64,000 bases of DNA, from NCBI GenBank assembly GCA_002746565.1, contig PDPI01000022.1, forward strand, positions 58,508 through 122,507. The letters are read 5' to 3'. Below are positions 39,059 to 49,122 of the stretch, one piece after another. The notes below the pieces were generated by a model, which saw only the letters and a list, made by a program, of their open reading frames with translations, was not told the origin of the DNA and made no database searches. This DNA is from Pseudomonadota bacterium. GTDB lineage: Bacteria; Campylobacterota; Campylobacteria; Campylobacterales; Campylobacteraceae. The stretch's first letter is position 1. Every line of letters begins with the position of its first letter. The translations under genes were made by a program, and so were the position numbers.

Positions 39059-41851
39059 GTGTCAATTTCAAGAAGAGATTTTTTAAAGACAGCTGCAGCT
39101 ACAACGGCTGCTAGTGCTGTTGGGATCAGCGTTCCTAGCTCCCTTAAAGCAGCGTCTAAGGATGCTCAAAAATCGTGGAGATGGGATAAGGCTGTATGTA
39201 GATTTTGCGGTACGGGATGTGGAATCATGGTCGCAACAAAAAAGGGCAAGATAGTTGCTGTCAAGGGTGATCCAGCCGCACCAGTAAACAGAGGTTTAAA
39301 CTGCATTAAAGGCTATTTTAATGCAAAGATTATGTATGGAGCTGATAGACTAAAACAACCCCTTTTAAGAACAAATGCAAAGGGTGAATTTGACAAAAAA
39401 GGAAAGTTTCGCCCAGTGTCTTGGAAAAGAGCCTTTGATGAGATGGAAAAACATATCAAAAGAGCTCTTAAAGAAAGTGGACCAGAGGGTGTTGGTGTTT
39501 TTGCCTCTGGCCAATACACCGTCATGGAAGGATATGCTGCCCAAAAGATGATGAAGGGCGGGTTTAGATCCAATGCCATAGATCCAAACGCAAGGCACTG
39601 CATGGCAAGTGCTGTTGTTGGCTTTTACCAAACCTTTGGGATTGATGAGCCTAGCGGATGTTATGATGATATTGAGCTAACCGATACCATCGTAGCTTGG
39701 GGAGCAAACATGGCAGAGATGCACCCAATTCTTTGGTCAAGGGTAAGCGATAGAAAGTTAACAAATCCCGAAAAGGTTAAGGTTGTAAATATCTCAACCT
39801 ATACAAATCGCTGTTCTGATTTATCAGATATTGAGATTATTTTTTCTCCTAGTACCGATTTGGCTCTTTGGAATTATTTAGCCCGTGAAATTGTTTACAA
39901 TTACCCAGAAGCTATCGATAAAGAATTTATAAAAAAACACATCGTTTTTGCAAGTCAGCCCGTAAATATAGGTTATGGAATGCGTCGAGATGGAGAAAAA
40001 GCCCTCAAAGATGGATATTATAATGCTAAAGAAATGCAAACCGTTTCAAAAGAAATGGAAAAAATAGTTTCCAAAAAAGAAGCCCCAGCCCTAAAACCCT
40101 TTGGTTACAAAGAGGGTGAGCTTATGAAAAACAAACCAGCAGGGCTTAAACACTGGGAAATAAGCTTTGAAGAATACAAAAAGTTTTTGGAGCCTTATAC
40201 CCTTGATTATGTGGCTAAAATCTCAAAAGGAGATCCAAACGAAAGCCTTGAGAGCTTTAAGAAAAAATTAAAAGTCCTAGCAAAACTTTATGTGGAAAAA
40301 GATAGAAAAGTGGTTTCTTTTTGGACTATGGGAATGAATCAGCATACCCGTGGAACATGGGTAAATACCCTTTCTTACAATGTCCACTTCCTACTTGGTA
40401 AACAAGCAAAACCAGGAAATGGAGCCTTTTCCCTAACAGGACAGCCAAGCGCCTGTGGAACGGCAAGGGAAGTTGGAACTTTCTGCCATAGACTTCCAGC
40501 GGATATGATGGTTAAAAATCCAAAGCATAGAAAGATAGTCGAAGATGATTGGAAAATACCAGCTGGTACCCTAAATCCTGTTGGAAATCAACATATCATG
40601 AAAATCCACAGAGATCTAGAAGATGGCTTCATGAAATTTGCATGGATAAATGTATGTAATCCTTACCAAGATACTGCAAATGCAAACCACTGGATAAAAG
40701 CAGCAAGGGAAATGGATAATTTTATCGTTTGTTCCGATGGTTATCCTGGAATTAGTGCTAAGGTGGCTGATCTTATCTTGCCAACTGCTATGATTTATGA
40801 AAAATGGGGAGCTTACGGAAATGCTGAAAGGCGAACCCAGCACTGGAAACAGCAGGTATTGCCCGTTGGGGAATCTATGAGTGATACTTGGCAGTGGGTT
40901 GAACTTTCAAAACGCTTTACCATAAAGGATGTTTGGGGAGAAAGTAAGCTTAGAAATGGTAAAAAACTTCCAGATGTTATCGCTCAAGCTAAAAAAATGG
41001 GTTATAATGAAAACACAACCATGTATGAGATTTTATTTGCCAATGATAGGGCAAAAAGCTATAAGGCTGATGATCCAATAGCAAAGGGTTTTGACAATAG
41101 TGAAGTTTTTGGAGATAGCAGAAATGTTAAAGGAAGTGATGGAAAAGTTTGGGATGGATACGGCTTTTTTATTCAAAAATATCTCTTTGAAGAATATGCT
41201 GACTTTGGACGTGGACATGCCCATGATTTGGCTGATTTTGATACTTACCAAAGGGTTAGAGGTCTTAAATGGCCAGTTGTAGATGGAAAAGAAACCCAGT
41301 GGAGATTTAATGCCAAATACGATCCATACGCAAGAAAGGCAAATTCTGGGGATTTTGCATTTTATGGACCACTTGCTAAAGCCTTATCCCAAGGGGATCT
41401 AAAAGGTATCAAAGATAAAACCAAAAAGTCCTTGAAAAATAAAGCCAAGATTTTTGCCCGTCCTTACATGGATCCACCAGAAATGCCTGATAAAGATTAT
41501 CCTCTTTGGCTTTGTACGGGAAGGGTTTTAGAGCATTGGCATAGTGGAACCATGACCATGAGAGTTCCTGAACTTTACCGTGCAGTTCCTGAAGCCTTGT
41601 GTTACATGCATAAAGATGATGCTAAGAATTTAGGTCTAAAACAAGGTGAATTTGCTTGGGTTGAAAGTAGAAGAGGAAAGATAAAAGCAAGGGTTGAAAC
41701 AAGGGGAAGAAATAGAACTCCTCAGGGCCTAGTTTATGTGCCTTGGTTTGATGAGAGGGTTTTTATAAATAAAGTTTGCCTAGATGCAACCTGCCCTATG
41801 TCAAAACAAACCGATTATAAAAAATGTGCAGTTAAGGTTTATAAGGCTTAA
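39059..41851 (+). CDS. napA: Periplasmic nitrate reductase catalytic subunit (GTG start)
   Basis: Tat signal [16 protein letters not shown]; 4Fe-4[42 protein letters not shown]; preceded by AAGGAGG. Confidence 0.97.
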   Translation: MSISRRDFLKTAAATTAASAVGISVPSSLKAASKDAQKSWRWDKAVCRFCGTGCGIMVATKKGKIVAVKGDPAAPVNRGLNCIKGYFNAKIMYGADRLKQPLLRTNAKGEFDKKGKFRPVSWKRAFDEMEKHIKRALKESGPEGVGVFASGQYTVMEGYAAQKMMKGGFRSNAIDPNARHCMASAVVGFYQTFGIDEPSGCYDDIELTDTIVAWGANMAEMHPILWSRVSDRKLTNPEKVKVVNISTYTNRCSDLSDIEIIFSPSTDLALWNYLAREIVYNYPEAIDKEFIKKHIVFASQPVNIGYGMRRDGEKALKDGYYNAKEMQTVSKEMEKIVSKKEAPALKPFGYKEGELMKNKPAGLKHWEISFEEYKKFLEPYTLDYVAKISKGDPNESLESFKKKLKVLAKLYVEKDRKVVSFWTMGMNQHTRGTWVNTLSYNVHFLLGKQAKPGNGAFSLTGQPSACGTAREVGTFCHRLPADMMVKNPKHRKIVEDDWKIPAGTLNPVGNQHIMKIHRDLEDGFMKFAWINVCNPYQDTANANHWIKAAREMDNFIVCSDGYPGISAKVADLILPTAMIYEKWGAYGNAERRTQHWKQQVLPVGESMSDTWQWVELSKRFTIKDVWGESKLRNGKKLPDVIAQAKKMGYNENTTMYEILFANDRAKSYKADDPIAKGFDNSEVFGDSRNVKGSDGKVWDGYGFFIQKYLFEEYADFGRGHAHDLADFDTYQRVRGLKWPVVDGKETQWRFNAKYDPYARKANSGDFAFYGPLAKALSQGDLKGIKDKTKKSLKNKAKIFARPYMDPPEMPDKDYPLWLCTGRVLEHWHSGTMTMRVPELYRAVPEALCYMHKDDAKNLGLKQGEFAWVESRRGKIKARVETRGRNRTPQGLVYVPWFDERVFINKVCLDATCPMSKQTDYKKCAVKVYKA

Positions 41852-41853
41852 AA

Positions 41854-42636
41854 ATGAGCGGAGTAAATACAAGGCGAAATTTCATCTCTTTTTTAGCTAG
41901 TAGCCTTGGGCTTTGTACCTTTGGTGGTATAGTTTGGAGTGTGAGCTTAAATGAGGCCGTCTCGGCCCCTTTGATTTTGAGACCACCAGCTGCAAAGGGT
42001 GAAGAAGAGTTTTTAAAAGCTTGTATAAAATGTGGGCTTTGTGTGGAGGCCTGTCCCTACGATACCCTAAGTTTAGCCAAATTTGGGAGTAAAAAGCCCC
42101 TAGGAACTCCGTATTTTACACCCCGTGATATACCTTGTTATATGTGTCCTGATATTCCTTGTGTACCTGCTTGTCCAACGGATGCTTTGGATAAACAAAA
42201 TGTAATGAGCATTAAAGATGGTAAAGAAGTTTTGGATATAAATAAAGCATCCATGGGAGTAGCTGTTGTTGATGAGGTCTCATGTGTTGCCTTTTGGGGC
42301 ATACAATGCGATGCTTGTTATAGGGCCTGCCCCCTTTTGGGTAAGGCTATCAAGCTAGAATTTAAGCGAAACGAAAGAACAGGAAAACATGCCTTATTGA
42401 TGCCCGTTGTTGATACGGATGTTTGTACGGGTTGCGGACTTTGCGAACATGCTTGCATCACCAAAAAGGCTGCTATTTATGTACTTCCTAAAGAGATAGC
42501 TTTGGGGGATGTGGGAGAGCATTATATAAAAGGTTGGGATACAAAGGATGAGAGTAGGCTTGAAAAATTAAAGGTTCAAAAACAAGATGGTAAAAAGGCT
42601 GTTGATTATCTAAATTCGGAGATAAGCTATGATTAG
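41854..42636 (+). CDS. napG: Ferredoxin-type protein NapG
   Basis: Four Cys clusters (CIKCGLCVEACPYDTL, CYMCPDIPCVPACPTDAL, CTGCGLCEHACITKKAAI); Nap operon. Confidence 0.95.
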   Translation: MSGVNTRRNFISFLASSLGLCTFGGIVWSVSLNEAVSAPLILRPPAAKGEEEFLKACIKCGLCVEACPYDTLSLAKFGSKKPLGTPYFTPRDIPCYMCPDIPCVPACPTDALDKQNVMSIKDGKEVLDINKASMGVAVVDEVSCVAFWGIQCDACYRACPLLGKAIKLEFKRNERTGKHALLMPVVDTDVCTGCGLCEHACITKKAAIYVLPKEIALGDVGEHYIKGWDTKDESRLEKLKVQKQDGKKAVDYLNSEISYD

Positions 42637-43441
42637 GAAATATAAATTTTTAATTTTAAGAAGAATTGTCCAAATTGGAATGTTTGTTCTTTTTGCGGGA
42701 GCGAATATCTATGGTTGGAATCTTTTGAAAGGAAATTTAAGCTCATCTCTTATTTTGGACACTATTCCTTTAGCTGATCCTTATGCTATTTTGCAAATGT
42801 TTTGTGCTGGGGGAATCTTGGGTTTAGATGCCATGTTGGGAGCTTTTATAGTCTTACTTTTTTACGGCTTAGTTGGGGGAAGAGCATTTTGTTCTTGGGT
42901 TTGCCCTTTAAATATGGTAACAGATCTTGCAAATTATCTAAGAAGGACTTTAAGGCTTAATGTTCATAAATATTTGCATCTAAAAAGAAGCTTTAGGTAT
43001 TGGATACTATTTCTTAGTTTAGTGGTTTCTTTTGTTCTTGGTTATGGAGCCTTTGAAATGATAAGTCCCATCGGGATACTCTCAAGAGGACTTGTCTTTG
43101 GTTTTGGTTTTGGAATATTTGTGATAATCGCAATATTTTTATTTGATTTATTTATCCATAATCATGGTTGGTGCGGATATGTTTGCCCTTTAGGAGCCTT
43201 TTATTCTCTTGTGGGACAAAAAAGTCTTATTAGGGTATCTTATGAGCATGAAAAATGTACTAGATGCATGAAGTGTAAGGAAATTTGTCCCGAACATAAT
43301 GTTTTAAGCATTGTAACAAAAAAAAGTGGGTTTATTGCGGGAAAAGAGTGTACAAATTGCGGTCGCTGTGTGGAAGTGTGCGATGATGATGCACTAAATT
43401 TTAGTTTTAGAAAAATAGGAGAATCAAATGTTAAAAATTAA
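42629..43441 (+). CDS. napH: Quinol dehydrogenase ferredoxin subunit NapH
   Basis: 4 TM, GRAFCSWVCPLNMVTDLA, CTRCMKCKEICPEHNVL. Confidence 0.96.
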   Translation: MIRKYKFLILRRIVQIGMFVLFAGANIYGWNLLKGNLSSSLILDTIPLADPYAILQMFCAGGILGLDAMLGAFIVLLFYGLVGGRAFCSWVCPLNMVTDLANYLRRTLRLNVHKYLHLKRSFRYWILFLSLVVSFVLGYGAFEMISPIGILSRGLVFGFGFGIFVIIAIFLFDLFIHNHGWCGYVCPLGAFYSLVGQKSLIRVSYEHEKCTRCMKCKEICPEHNVLSIVTKKSGFIAGKECTNCGRCVEVCDDDALNFSFRKIGESNVKN

Positions 43442-44030
43442 TTTATTGCCAGTCTTGGCAGTTGGAATCATCTGTAGTTTAGGTTTTTCCGATGCCAAGG
43501 TTTTTACGGAAGAAGAGCTTGGAGTTAGGAAAAGTAATTTGTATAATGAAGAGCTTACCATGAAAGGAAATGTGGATTATTCAACTAAGGCTCCAGGGGA
43601 GTCAAAGAGGATAGAGCGTTCTTTTGAAAATGCCCCTCCTCTAATTCCCCATAGTGTAGAGGGACTTTTGCCCATAACAAGGGAAAATAACATGTGTATT
43701 AGCTGTCATGCGCCAGAAGTTGCTAGCGCAGTTGGGGCAACCCCTGTTCCAAATAGCCATGTTATCTCCTATAGACCTGTTGTAAAGATGAAAAATGGCG
43801 AGGTTCAAAAAGAAGGCAAGGCTTATGCAAATACTGCTGATGTTAGGGCAGCATCCCACAAAAGGGATGGAATTAGCATGGATAGATTTAATTGCAGTTT
43901 ATGCCATGTTCCCCAAACAAATAACGAACCCCTAGTTAAAAATGAGTTTAAAGCTGATTTTAGAAATAAAGGGGATAAGCAAAGATCAAATCTAGCTGAC
44001 ATCTTAAATGAGGGCGTAAGTTATCAATAA
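43428..44030 (+). CDS. napB: Nitrate reductase diheme cytochrome c subunit NapB
   Basis: CISCH and CSLCH heme-binding motifs; PPLIPHSVEGLLPIT. Confidence 0.95.
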   Translation: MLKINLLPVLAVGIICSLGFSDAKVFTEEELGVRKSNLYNEELTMKGNVDYSTKAPGESKRIERSFENAPPLIPHSVEGLLPITRENNMCISCHAPEVASAVGATPVPNSHVISYRPVVKMKNGEVQKEGKAYANTADVRAASHKRDGISMDRFNCSLCHVPQTNNEPLVKNEFKADFRNKGDKQRSNLADILNEGVSYQ

Positions 44031-44037
44031 TCATGCA

Positions 44038-44508
44038 ATAAAAGGCAGAAGAGGGTTTTTTCAAGCCCTCTCCCCTAAGAGGGATTTTATCCTAAGGCCC
44101 CCTTACGCAAAAGACGAGCAGTCTTTTTTAGATGCATGTGTTTTTTGTGAAAAGAAGCCATGTGCTACTTTTTGCGAAGAGGGTATTATAAAAATTAAAG
44201 ATAATTTGCCTATAATTAGCTTTGAAAGTGGCGGATGTAGCTATTGTAAAGAGTGTGCAAATGTTTGCCAAAATGGGGTTTTAGATCTTAAAAATCAAAA
44301 CCAAATAAAGGCACTTTTTACCATAGATACAACAAAATGCCTCTCATGGAAAGGTGTGGTTTGTTTTGCATGTAAGGATGTTTGCGACATGGGAGCTATT
44401 GAATTTTTTGGCATGTTTAGACCTCAGGTTTTAAATACTTGCATCTGTTGCGGTTTTTGTGTGAGACCTTGCCCGAGTGATGCGATAATGATAAAGGAAA
44501 AATTATGA
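44038..44508 (+). CDS. napF: Ferredoxin-type protein NapF; apparent ATA start or 1-nt frame disruption (tracked start TTG 44206 truncates it)
   Basis: Open frame from 44020: IKGRRGFFQALSPKRDFILRPPYAKDEQSFLDACVFCEKKPCATFCEEGIIKI...CSYCKECANVCQNGVL...CICCGFCVRPCPSDAI. Confidence 0.82.
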   Translation: MKGRRGFFQALSPKRDFILRPPYAKDEQSFLDACVFCEKKPCATFCEEGIIKIKDNLPIISFESGGCSYCKECANVCQNGVLDLKNQNQIKALFTIDTTKCLSWKGVVCFACKDVCDMGAIEFFGMFRPQVLNTCICCGFCVRPCPSDAIMIKEKL

Positions 44509-45449
44509 AATACATGTTTATATTTTTTTTATGCCTTAGTACTCTTTTTGCTTTGCCGCCCATTGGCTCGATAAAAGCTGATGGTAATGTGATGGATATA
44601 GTTTATCATGATGGAAATATCCTAGTTGCAACGGATAATGGCTTTGTGGAAAGCTATGAATTAAATAGTTCAAAACTAACAAAAAAGATAGAATTTGAAA
44701 AAATAACAGATTTTACTGGCGATTTGATAGGAGCAAAGATATATTCGGTGGATATTTTGCAAAATGGCTCCATCCTAGCCGTGGTTCAAGGCAAATCCTT
44801 TTATAGAAAACTCGCCCTAGTAAGGGATGATAAGATTAAAATTTTGCTAGATTCATCCAAAAAGCTCATGATAAAAAAGGCAAAATTTATCGATGAAAAT
44901 AGGGTTTTAATAGCACTTTTGAGCAATGAGCTGATCTTATATGACATTAAAAAAGAAAAAAATATTTATAGGATTAGCCTTTCCCAGTCTCAATTTTCCG
45001 ACTTTGCATTAAATGAGGATAAAAGCGAGGTTGCATGTAGCAGTGAAAGCGGTGGGGTCGTCTTAGTGGATGTGCAAAAGGGTAAAAAACTTCGCACCTT
45101 AAATAGTGGAAATGTGGATAATGTCTATAAGGTTGATTTCAAAAAAAATACTATTATTAGTGCAGGACAAGATAGAAGAGGCATTGTTTATCATTTGCCA
45201 AAGGGAAATTTTGACAGATACGATGCTTCTTTTTTGATTTATGCATGTGCTTTGAGTAAGGATGCTAGATATGGGGCCTTAGCCATAGATGAAGATAATG
45301 ATATAGCCGTCTTTGATCTAAAAACAAAAAAGCAAATAGCCCTACTTAAAGGGCAGGAGAGTACTTTAAATTCTATAGTTTTTATAGACAATAAAACCTT
45401 AGTTAGTGGAAGTGATGATAAAAATATTAAGATATGGAGAATTAAATGA
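44505..45449 (+). CDS. napL: NapL-type WD40/beta-propeller protein
   Basis: Signal peptide and WD-like repeats ending SGSDDKNIKIWRIK; between napF and napD. Confidence 0.88.
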   Translation: MKYMFIFFLCLSTLFALPPIGSIKADGNVMDIVYHDGNILVATDNGFVESYELNSSKLTKKIEFEKITDFTGDLIGAKIYSVDILQNGSILAVVQGKSFYRKLALVRDDKIKILLDSSKKLMIKKAKFIDENRVLIALLSNELILYDIKKEKNIYRISLSQSQFSDFALNEDKSEVACSSESGGVVLVDVQKGKKLRTLNSGNVDNVYKVDFKKNTIISAGQDRRGIVYHLPKGNFDRYDASFLIYACALSKDARYGALAIDEDNDIAVFDLKTKKQIALLKGQESTLNSIVFIDNKTLVSGSDDKNIKIWRIK

Positions 45450-45799
45450 ATATTTCAAGTATAGTTGTACAAGCAAAAAGTGAAGATATTGATGAATTGG
45501 TGGAGATTTTTAGCAATTGTGATTTTTGTGAATACCATTTCAGCGACAAGGAAAAAGGAAAAATCATAGTAACCATTGAAGGTGAGGGAGTGGATGAAGA
45601 GATTAAAAATATAAAAATCATCCAGCAAACCCCAAAGGTTATAAGTGCTGATATGATGATGACTTATAGCGAGGATGAGCTAGAAAAAGAAAGGGAAAAA
45701 ATACAAATGAGCAGTATCGTTCCTAGCATGTTAAATGATGAGGACATAAGGGCGGAGGATATAATTTATTATGGGGATGTGAAGAAAAAAGATATTTAA
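45446..45799 (+). CDS. napD: NapA chaperone NapD
   Basis: MNISSIVVQAKSEDIDELVEIFSNCDFCEYHFSDKEKGKIIVTIEGEG; end of nap operon. Confidence 0.88.
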   Translation: MNISSIVVQAKSEDIDELVEIFSNCDFCEYHFSDKEKGKIIVTIEGEGVDEEIKNIKIIQQTPKVISADMMMTYSEDELEKEREKIQMSSIVPSMLNDEDIRAEDIIYYGDVKKKDI

Positions 45800-46050
45800 A
45801 AGCATTTTTTCTTTTTCCATTTTTTGCCCATGCCAAAAATTGTTATGCCTATCCAAAAAATTTCAATCAAAAAAGAGCCTAGGTTGAAGTGGAAGATTAG
45901 GGAGATTATTAACAAAATCGCTCCTAATAGGTTAAGCCATAGGTAAACCCAGCTATCAAATGTAGTTTTTTGGGCTTGGATAAGAAAATATGCCCAAACC
46001 GTAAATGCCATTCCAATAAAGCCCACCCATTGGTATAAATCAAATTCCAT
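45796..46050 (-). CDS. Small membrane protein (CBU_0592-like)
   Basis: 84 aa, 3 TM, MEFDLYQWVGFIGMAFTVWAYFLIQAQKTTFDSWVYLWLNLLGAILL. Confidence 0.6.
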   Translation of the reverse strand: MEFDLYQWVGFIGMAFTVWAYFLIQAQKTTFDSWVYLWLNLLGAILLIISLIFHFNLGSFLIEIFWIGITIFGMGKKWKKKKCF

Positions 46051-46059
46051 TATTGCCTC

Positions 46060-47022
46060 TTAGTTTAAAAATACCCCATTGCTAAAATAATAAATAATAG
46101 GATACGAGATAAGAAGAGCAAATAATATACAATTTGCTATTAAACCTAATTTAAATAGAGCATTTTTTGCAGGTTTTTTTAGGAAAAATAGTATCAAAGC
46201 AAACCAGCCAGATAAAATTGTCATGAAAATTAGCAAGTAAATGGGATATCCTATGTAAAAATATTCCTTTTGAAGCATACAAAATGGGCATAGATGGGTT
46301 GGAAGTTGGTAAATATATGGGGAAAAAAAGCGTATGATGGCATAAATGACAATGAGCGAATTTGCTATGCTTAAAATTCCAAATGGGATAGGTTTTTTTA
46401 GTAGGGCGAAGATGGAATATAAGATAAAAGATAGTGCAAACATGCTAAGTATGAAGGTTTTTGTTTGATAAAAAGGTAAGGAATTTATCTCATTTTGAGA
46501 AAAGATGACACTACAACATGCCACAGGTGTTTGGGTGGATATTTGGCTAAAATGGGCAAGAGAAAGGATAAATTCCAAAACCAAAAGAAAAAAAAGTGGT
46601 TGAAAGAGGATAAATTTTAATTTCATGTATTTTGAAATTGGACTTTTTAAATCGTAATGATTTATCAAAAGCCATCCGCTTAATAAAAAAAGATTTATGA
46701 TTTTTAGGCCTAACATAAAAACCCCAAAATCACTTCCACTTAATATTCCAGCCGCACACATTGCTCCTGGAACTATGGATGAGAGGGCATCTAGGCTAAA
46801 AATAAAATATAAAAATATCCCAAGCTTAACACTTAGGGTAAATGTGATGATGATGGCCACCAAGTACCCACTATTTGCGAGGTTATATTGGTAAGTCGAT
46901 GTATTGTTTAGATCAAAATCAAGGCTGATTTTTATCGCCCAATAAAGGGATATGGAAAAGAGGGTTAAGATGATAATTTCAACTATAAAGATGCTAAGCA
47001 AAAATGGCGATAAAAGTATCAT
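46060..47022 (-). CDS. Polytopic membrane protein with Cys motifs (HLCPFCMLQKEYF, DsbB-like; ACC), accessory to the NosL/ABC cluster
   Basis: Many TM segments; overlaps the ABC ATPase gene by 4 nt. Confidence 0.7.
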   Translation of the reverse strand: MILLSPFLLSIFIVEIIILTLFSISLYWAIKISLDFDLNNTSTYQYNLANSGYLVAIIITFTLSVKLGIFLYFIFSLDALSSIVPGAMCAAGILSGSDFGVFMLGLKIINLFLLSGWLLINHYDLKSPISKYMKLKFILFQPLFFLLVLEFILSLAHFSQISTQTPVACCSVIFSQNEINSLPFYQTKTFILSMFALSFILYSIFALLKKPIPFGILSIANSLIVIYAIIRFFSPYIYQLPTHLCPFCMLQKEYFYIGYPIYLLIFMTILSGWFALILFFLKKPAKNALFKLGLIANCILFALLISYPIIYYFSNGVFLN

Positions 47023-47729
47023 TTTATGACTTTTTGTAACTCAAATTTTTTTGTGATTTTATCCCATTTGTAAATCAAAGGGTCATGGCTTGCTATGATA
47101 AGAGTATGCCCTAGGCTTTGGATTAGATCTAGATGCTCTAATAATTTTAAGCTTAAACTCTCATCCAAATTTGCAGTGGGCTCATCGCAAAGAATTAAAC
47201 TTGGAGAATTTATCAAAGCCCTTGCAATAGCCACCCTTTGGGCTTCTCCGCCCGATAAATTTTTTGCAAATACGTCTTTTTTATCTAGTATTTGAAAAGT
47301 TTTTAGTAAATCCAAAGCTTTTTTGCTTAAATTTTTCCCATCTACTAAGGTTGGCAAAAGGATGTTATTTAGAACGCTTAACGTTGGTATTAGATTGAAA
47401 TTTTGAAAGATTATGCCTATATTTTTTCGCCTAAACCTGCTAGCAAAATTTTCTGGTAATTTTGAGATGCTGGTTTTGTTTATGATGATCTCGCCACTAG
47501 TTGGTTTATTTAAGCCAGCTATTAGTGATAAAAGTGTACTTTTTCCGCTTCCGCTAACCCCACAAAGAAGTGCAATTTCACCTTTTTTTATGCGTAAATT
47601 TACATTTTTTAGGGCACAAAATTCCCTTGGGCTTTTTTCGTTGAAAATTTTTGTTACATTTTTTATTTCTATCATCTGATGATATCCCCCACATCCCTTG
47701 TTGCCGTTTTCCATGAGGGAATGATGCAA
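47019..47729 (-). CDS. ABC transporter ATP-binding protein (LolD/MacB-like); start probably internal (MIEIKNVTKIF)
   Basis: LLCGVSGSGKSTLLSLIAGL, NLSGGEAQRVAIARALINSPSLILCDEPTANLD. Confidence 0.93.
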   Translation of the reverse strand: MHHSLMENGNKGCGGYHQMIEIKNVTKIFNEKSPREFCALKNVNLRIKKGEIALLCGVSGSGKSTLLSLIAGLNKPTSGEIIINKTSISKLPENFASRFRRKNIGIIFQNFNLIPTLSVLNNILLPTLVDGKNLSKKALDLLKTFQILDKKDVFAKNLSGGEAQRVAIARALINSPSLILCDEPTANLDESLSLKLLEHLDLIQSLGHTLIIASHDPLIYKWDKITKKFELQKVIK

Positions 47730-48841
47730 ACTGCCATGTAAAGGGGAACTGTGCTAAAAAATAAAAGGAAAAATTCTTTTAAATTAAAAACAAAGGGCAA
47801 ATCAAAATCTTGTTTTAATTCCGAATAGCCCGTAAAAACATATTTTAAAGCGGGTGCTTGGAGAAAATAAACAAAAAATATCGCCAAACTTAGCCCAAGT
47901 AAAAAAGCCCCCATGCAGAGTATGAGGCTTTCTAGCATCTTATAATAAATTATATGATTTATCTCCCAACCAAGGGCTTTTAAGATACCAATTTCTTTTT
48001 TTTCTTCACTTCTTAATCCGCTTGATTTGTCATAAAGTATAATGGCAAATGTGATAAAACTGATGATAAAAATAAGTAAAAACCAACCACTTTTATATTG
48101 GAAAAGTAGTTCATAATCTTTCAAGATTTCGCTTTTAGTAGTAAGCTTAAAATGAGGATATTTATACGTCAATTTTGCTGCTATAAAATCCACCTCATTT
48201 GGATTTTCTACCTTGATGATAATATCTGTAAATTTATTTTCATCTACACCTAAAATCTTCCTCACACTTTCTTCATTCATCAAAACAACATCATTGCTAA
48301 AAAGTTCACTCCCATCCTTGAAAATTCCAGCTATTTTAACTCTCTCATGACCACCACCTAGCTTTTCAAAGGACACTATATTCTCAGATGAAGTATAAAT
48401 TTTTAGCAAATCTTTCATGTTTTTTGAAATATACATGTAGGATATATCGTCCATTTGGGGTAAGATCTCGGCAATTTTTGTGATCTTATCATTATAATGT
48501 TCTTCAAATGAACTCACACCCATGAGGCTAATATAAGTTTTTTTAAATTCTAGATAATGCTGCCCCCAAACTCGCCCTTTAACATACGAAACCCCCGCCA
48601 TGTCCCATAAAGGCTCGATATCTTGTTTGTCTATTGGATAGGATTTTCCTCCAATTTGTTTGTTTATGAGGATTTGTGAAGTTTGTTCTGCGACGCTTTG
48701 GAGGGTGTATTTTAGTGAATTTGTTATAAAAATAACCGATGATAAAAGCCACACTAAAAGGGCGAAGATAAACGCAATTGAAAGATTTTTCCAGCCAAAG
48801 CGATTTATGGATAAAAGGGCAAAATCAAATACGGAATTCAT
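47672..48841 (-). CDS. FtsX-like ABC transporter permease
   Basis: N-terminal TM, large periplasmic domain, three C-terminal TM; EIGILKALGWEINHIIYYKMLESLIL. Confidence 0.9.
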   Translation of the reverse strand: MNSVFDFALLSINRFGWKNLSIAFIFALLVWLLSSVIFITNSLKYTLQSVAEQTSQILINKQIGGKSYPIDKQDIEPLWDMAGVSYVKGRVWGQHYLEFKKTYISLMGVSSFEEHYNDKITKIAEILPQMDDISYMYISKNMKDLLKIYTSSENIVSFEKLGGGHERVKIAGIFKDGSELFSNDVVLMNEESVRKILGVDENKFTDIIIKVENPNEVDFIAAKLTYKYPHFKLTTKSEILKDYELLFQYKSGWFLLIFIISFITFAIILYDKSSGLRSEEKKEIGILKALGWEINHIIYYKMLESLILCMGAFLLGLSLAIFFVYFLQAPALKYVFTGYSELKQDFDLPFVFNLKEFFLLFFSTVPLYMAVCIIPSWKTATRDVGDIIR

Positions 48842-49122
48842 TTTTTCCTAACAGGATTTGAAAGTATAAAAGTGCCAAGCTTGTTTTCTCTAAGGGAGGG
48901 ATGAAGCCCAAAAAGAGTGTCGGCATTTTTTAAATCCCTGTGTCGCAAATAGGGGGTATTTGAATAAAAAGCAAATCCGTTAAGGCTACTTAGATCTAAG
49001 AAATCATTTAGCAATTTCGTATTTTTTGGATGGGAGGAAAGGTAGCCTATTTGAGCTACTAAGCTTAAAAATATAAGACCAAAAAATATAAAAAATCCTC
49101 TCTTACTCACACTCTTTTCCAT
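48838..49122 (-). CDS. Small membrane-anchored protein of the NosL/ABC cluster, unknown function
   Basis: N-terminal TM, 94 aa; overlaps both neighbours. Confidence 0.65.
   Translation of the reverse strand: MEKSVSKRGFFIFFGLIFLSLVAQIGYLSSHPKNTKLLNDFLDLSSLNGFAFYSNTPYLRHRDLKNADTLFGLHPSLRENKLGTFILSNPVRKK

Noticed and set aside
46697-46894. Short ORFs opposite the NosL/ABC cluster (46697..46894, 47095..47295, 47413..47679, 48660..48851 +)
   Set aside because: Antisense to strongly supported ABC and membrane protein genes; no promoter or RBS support.
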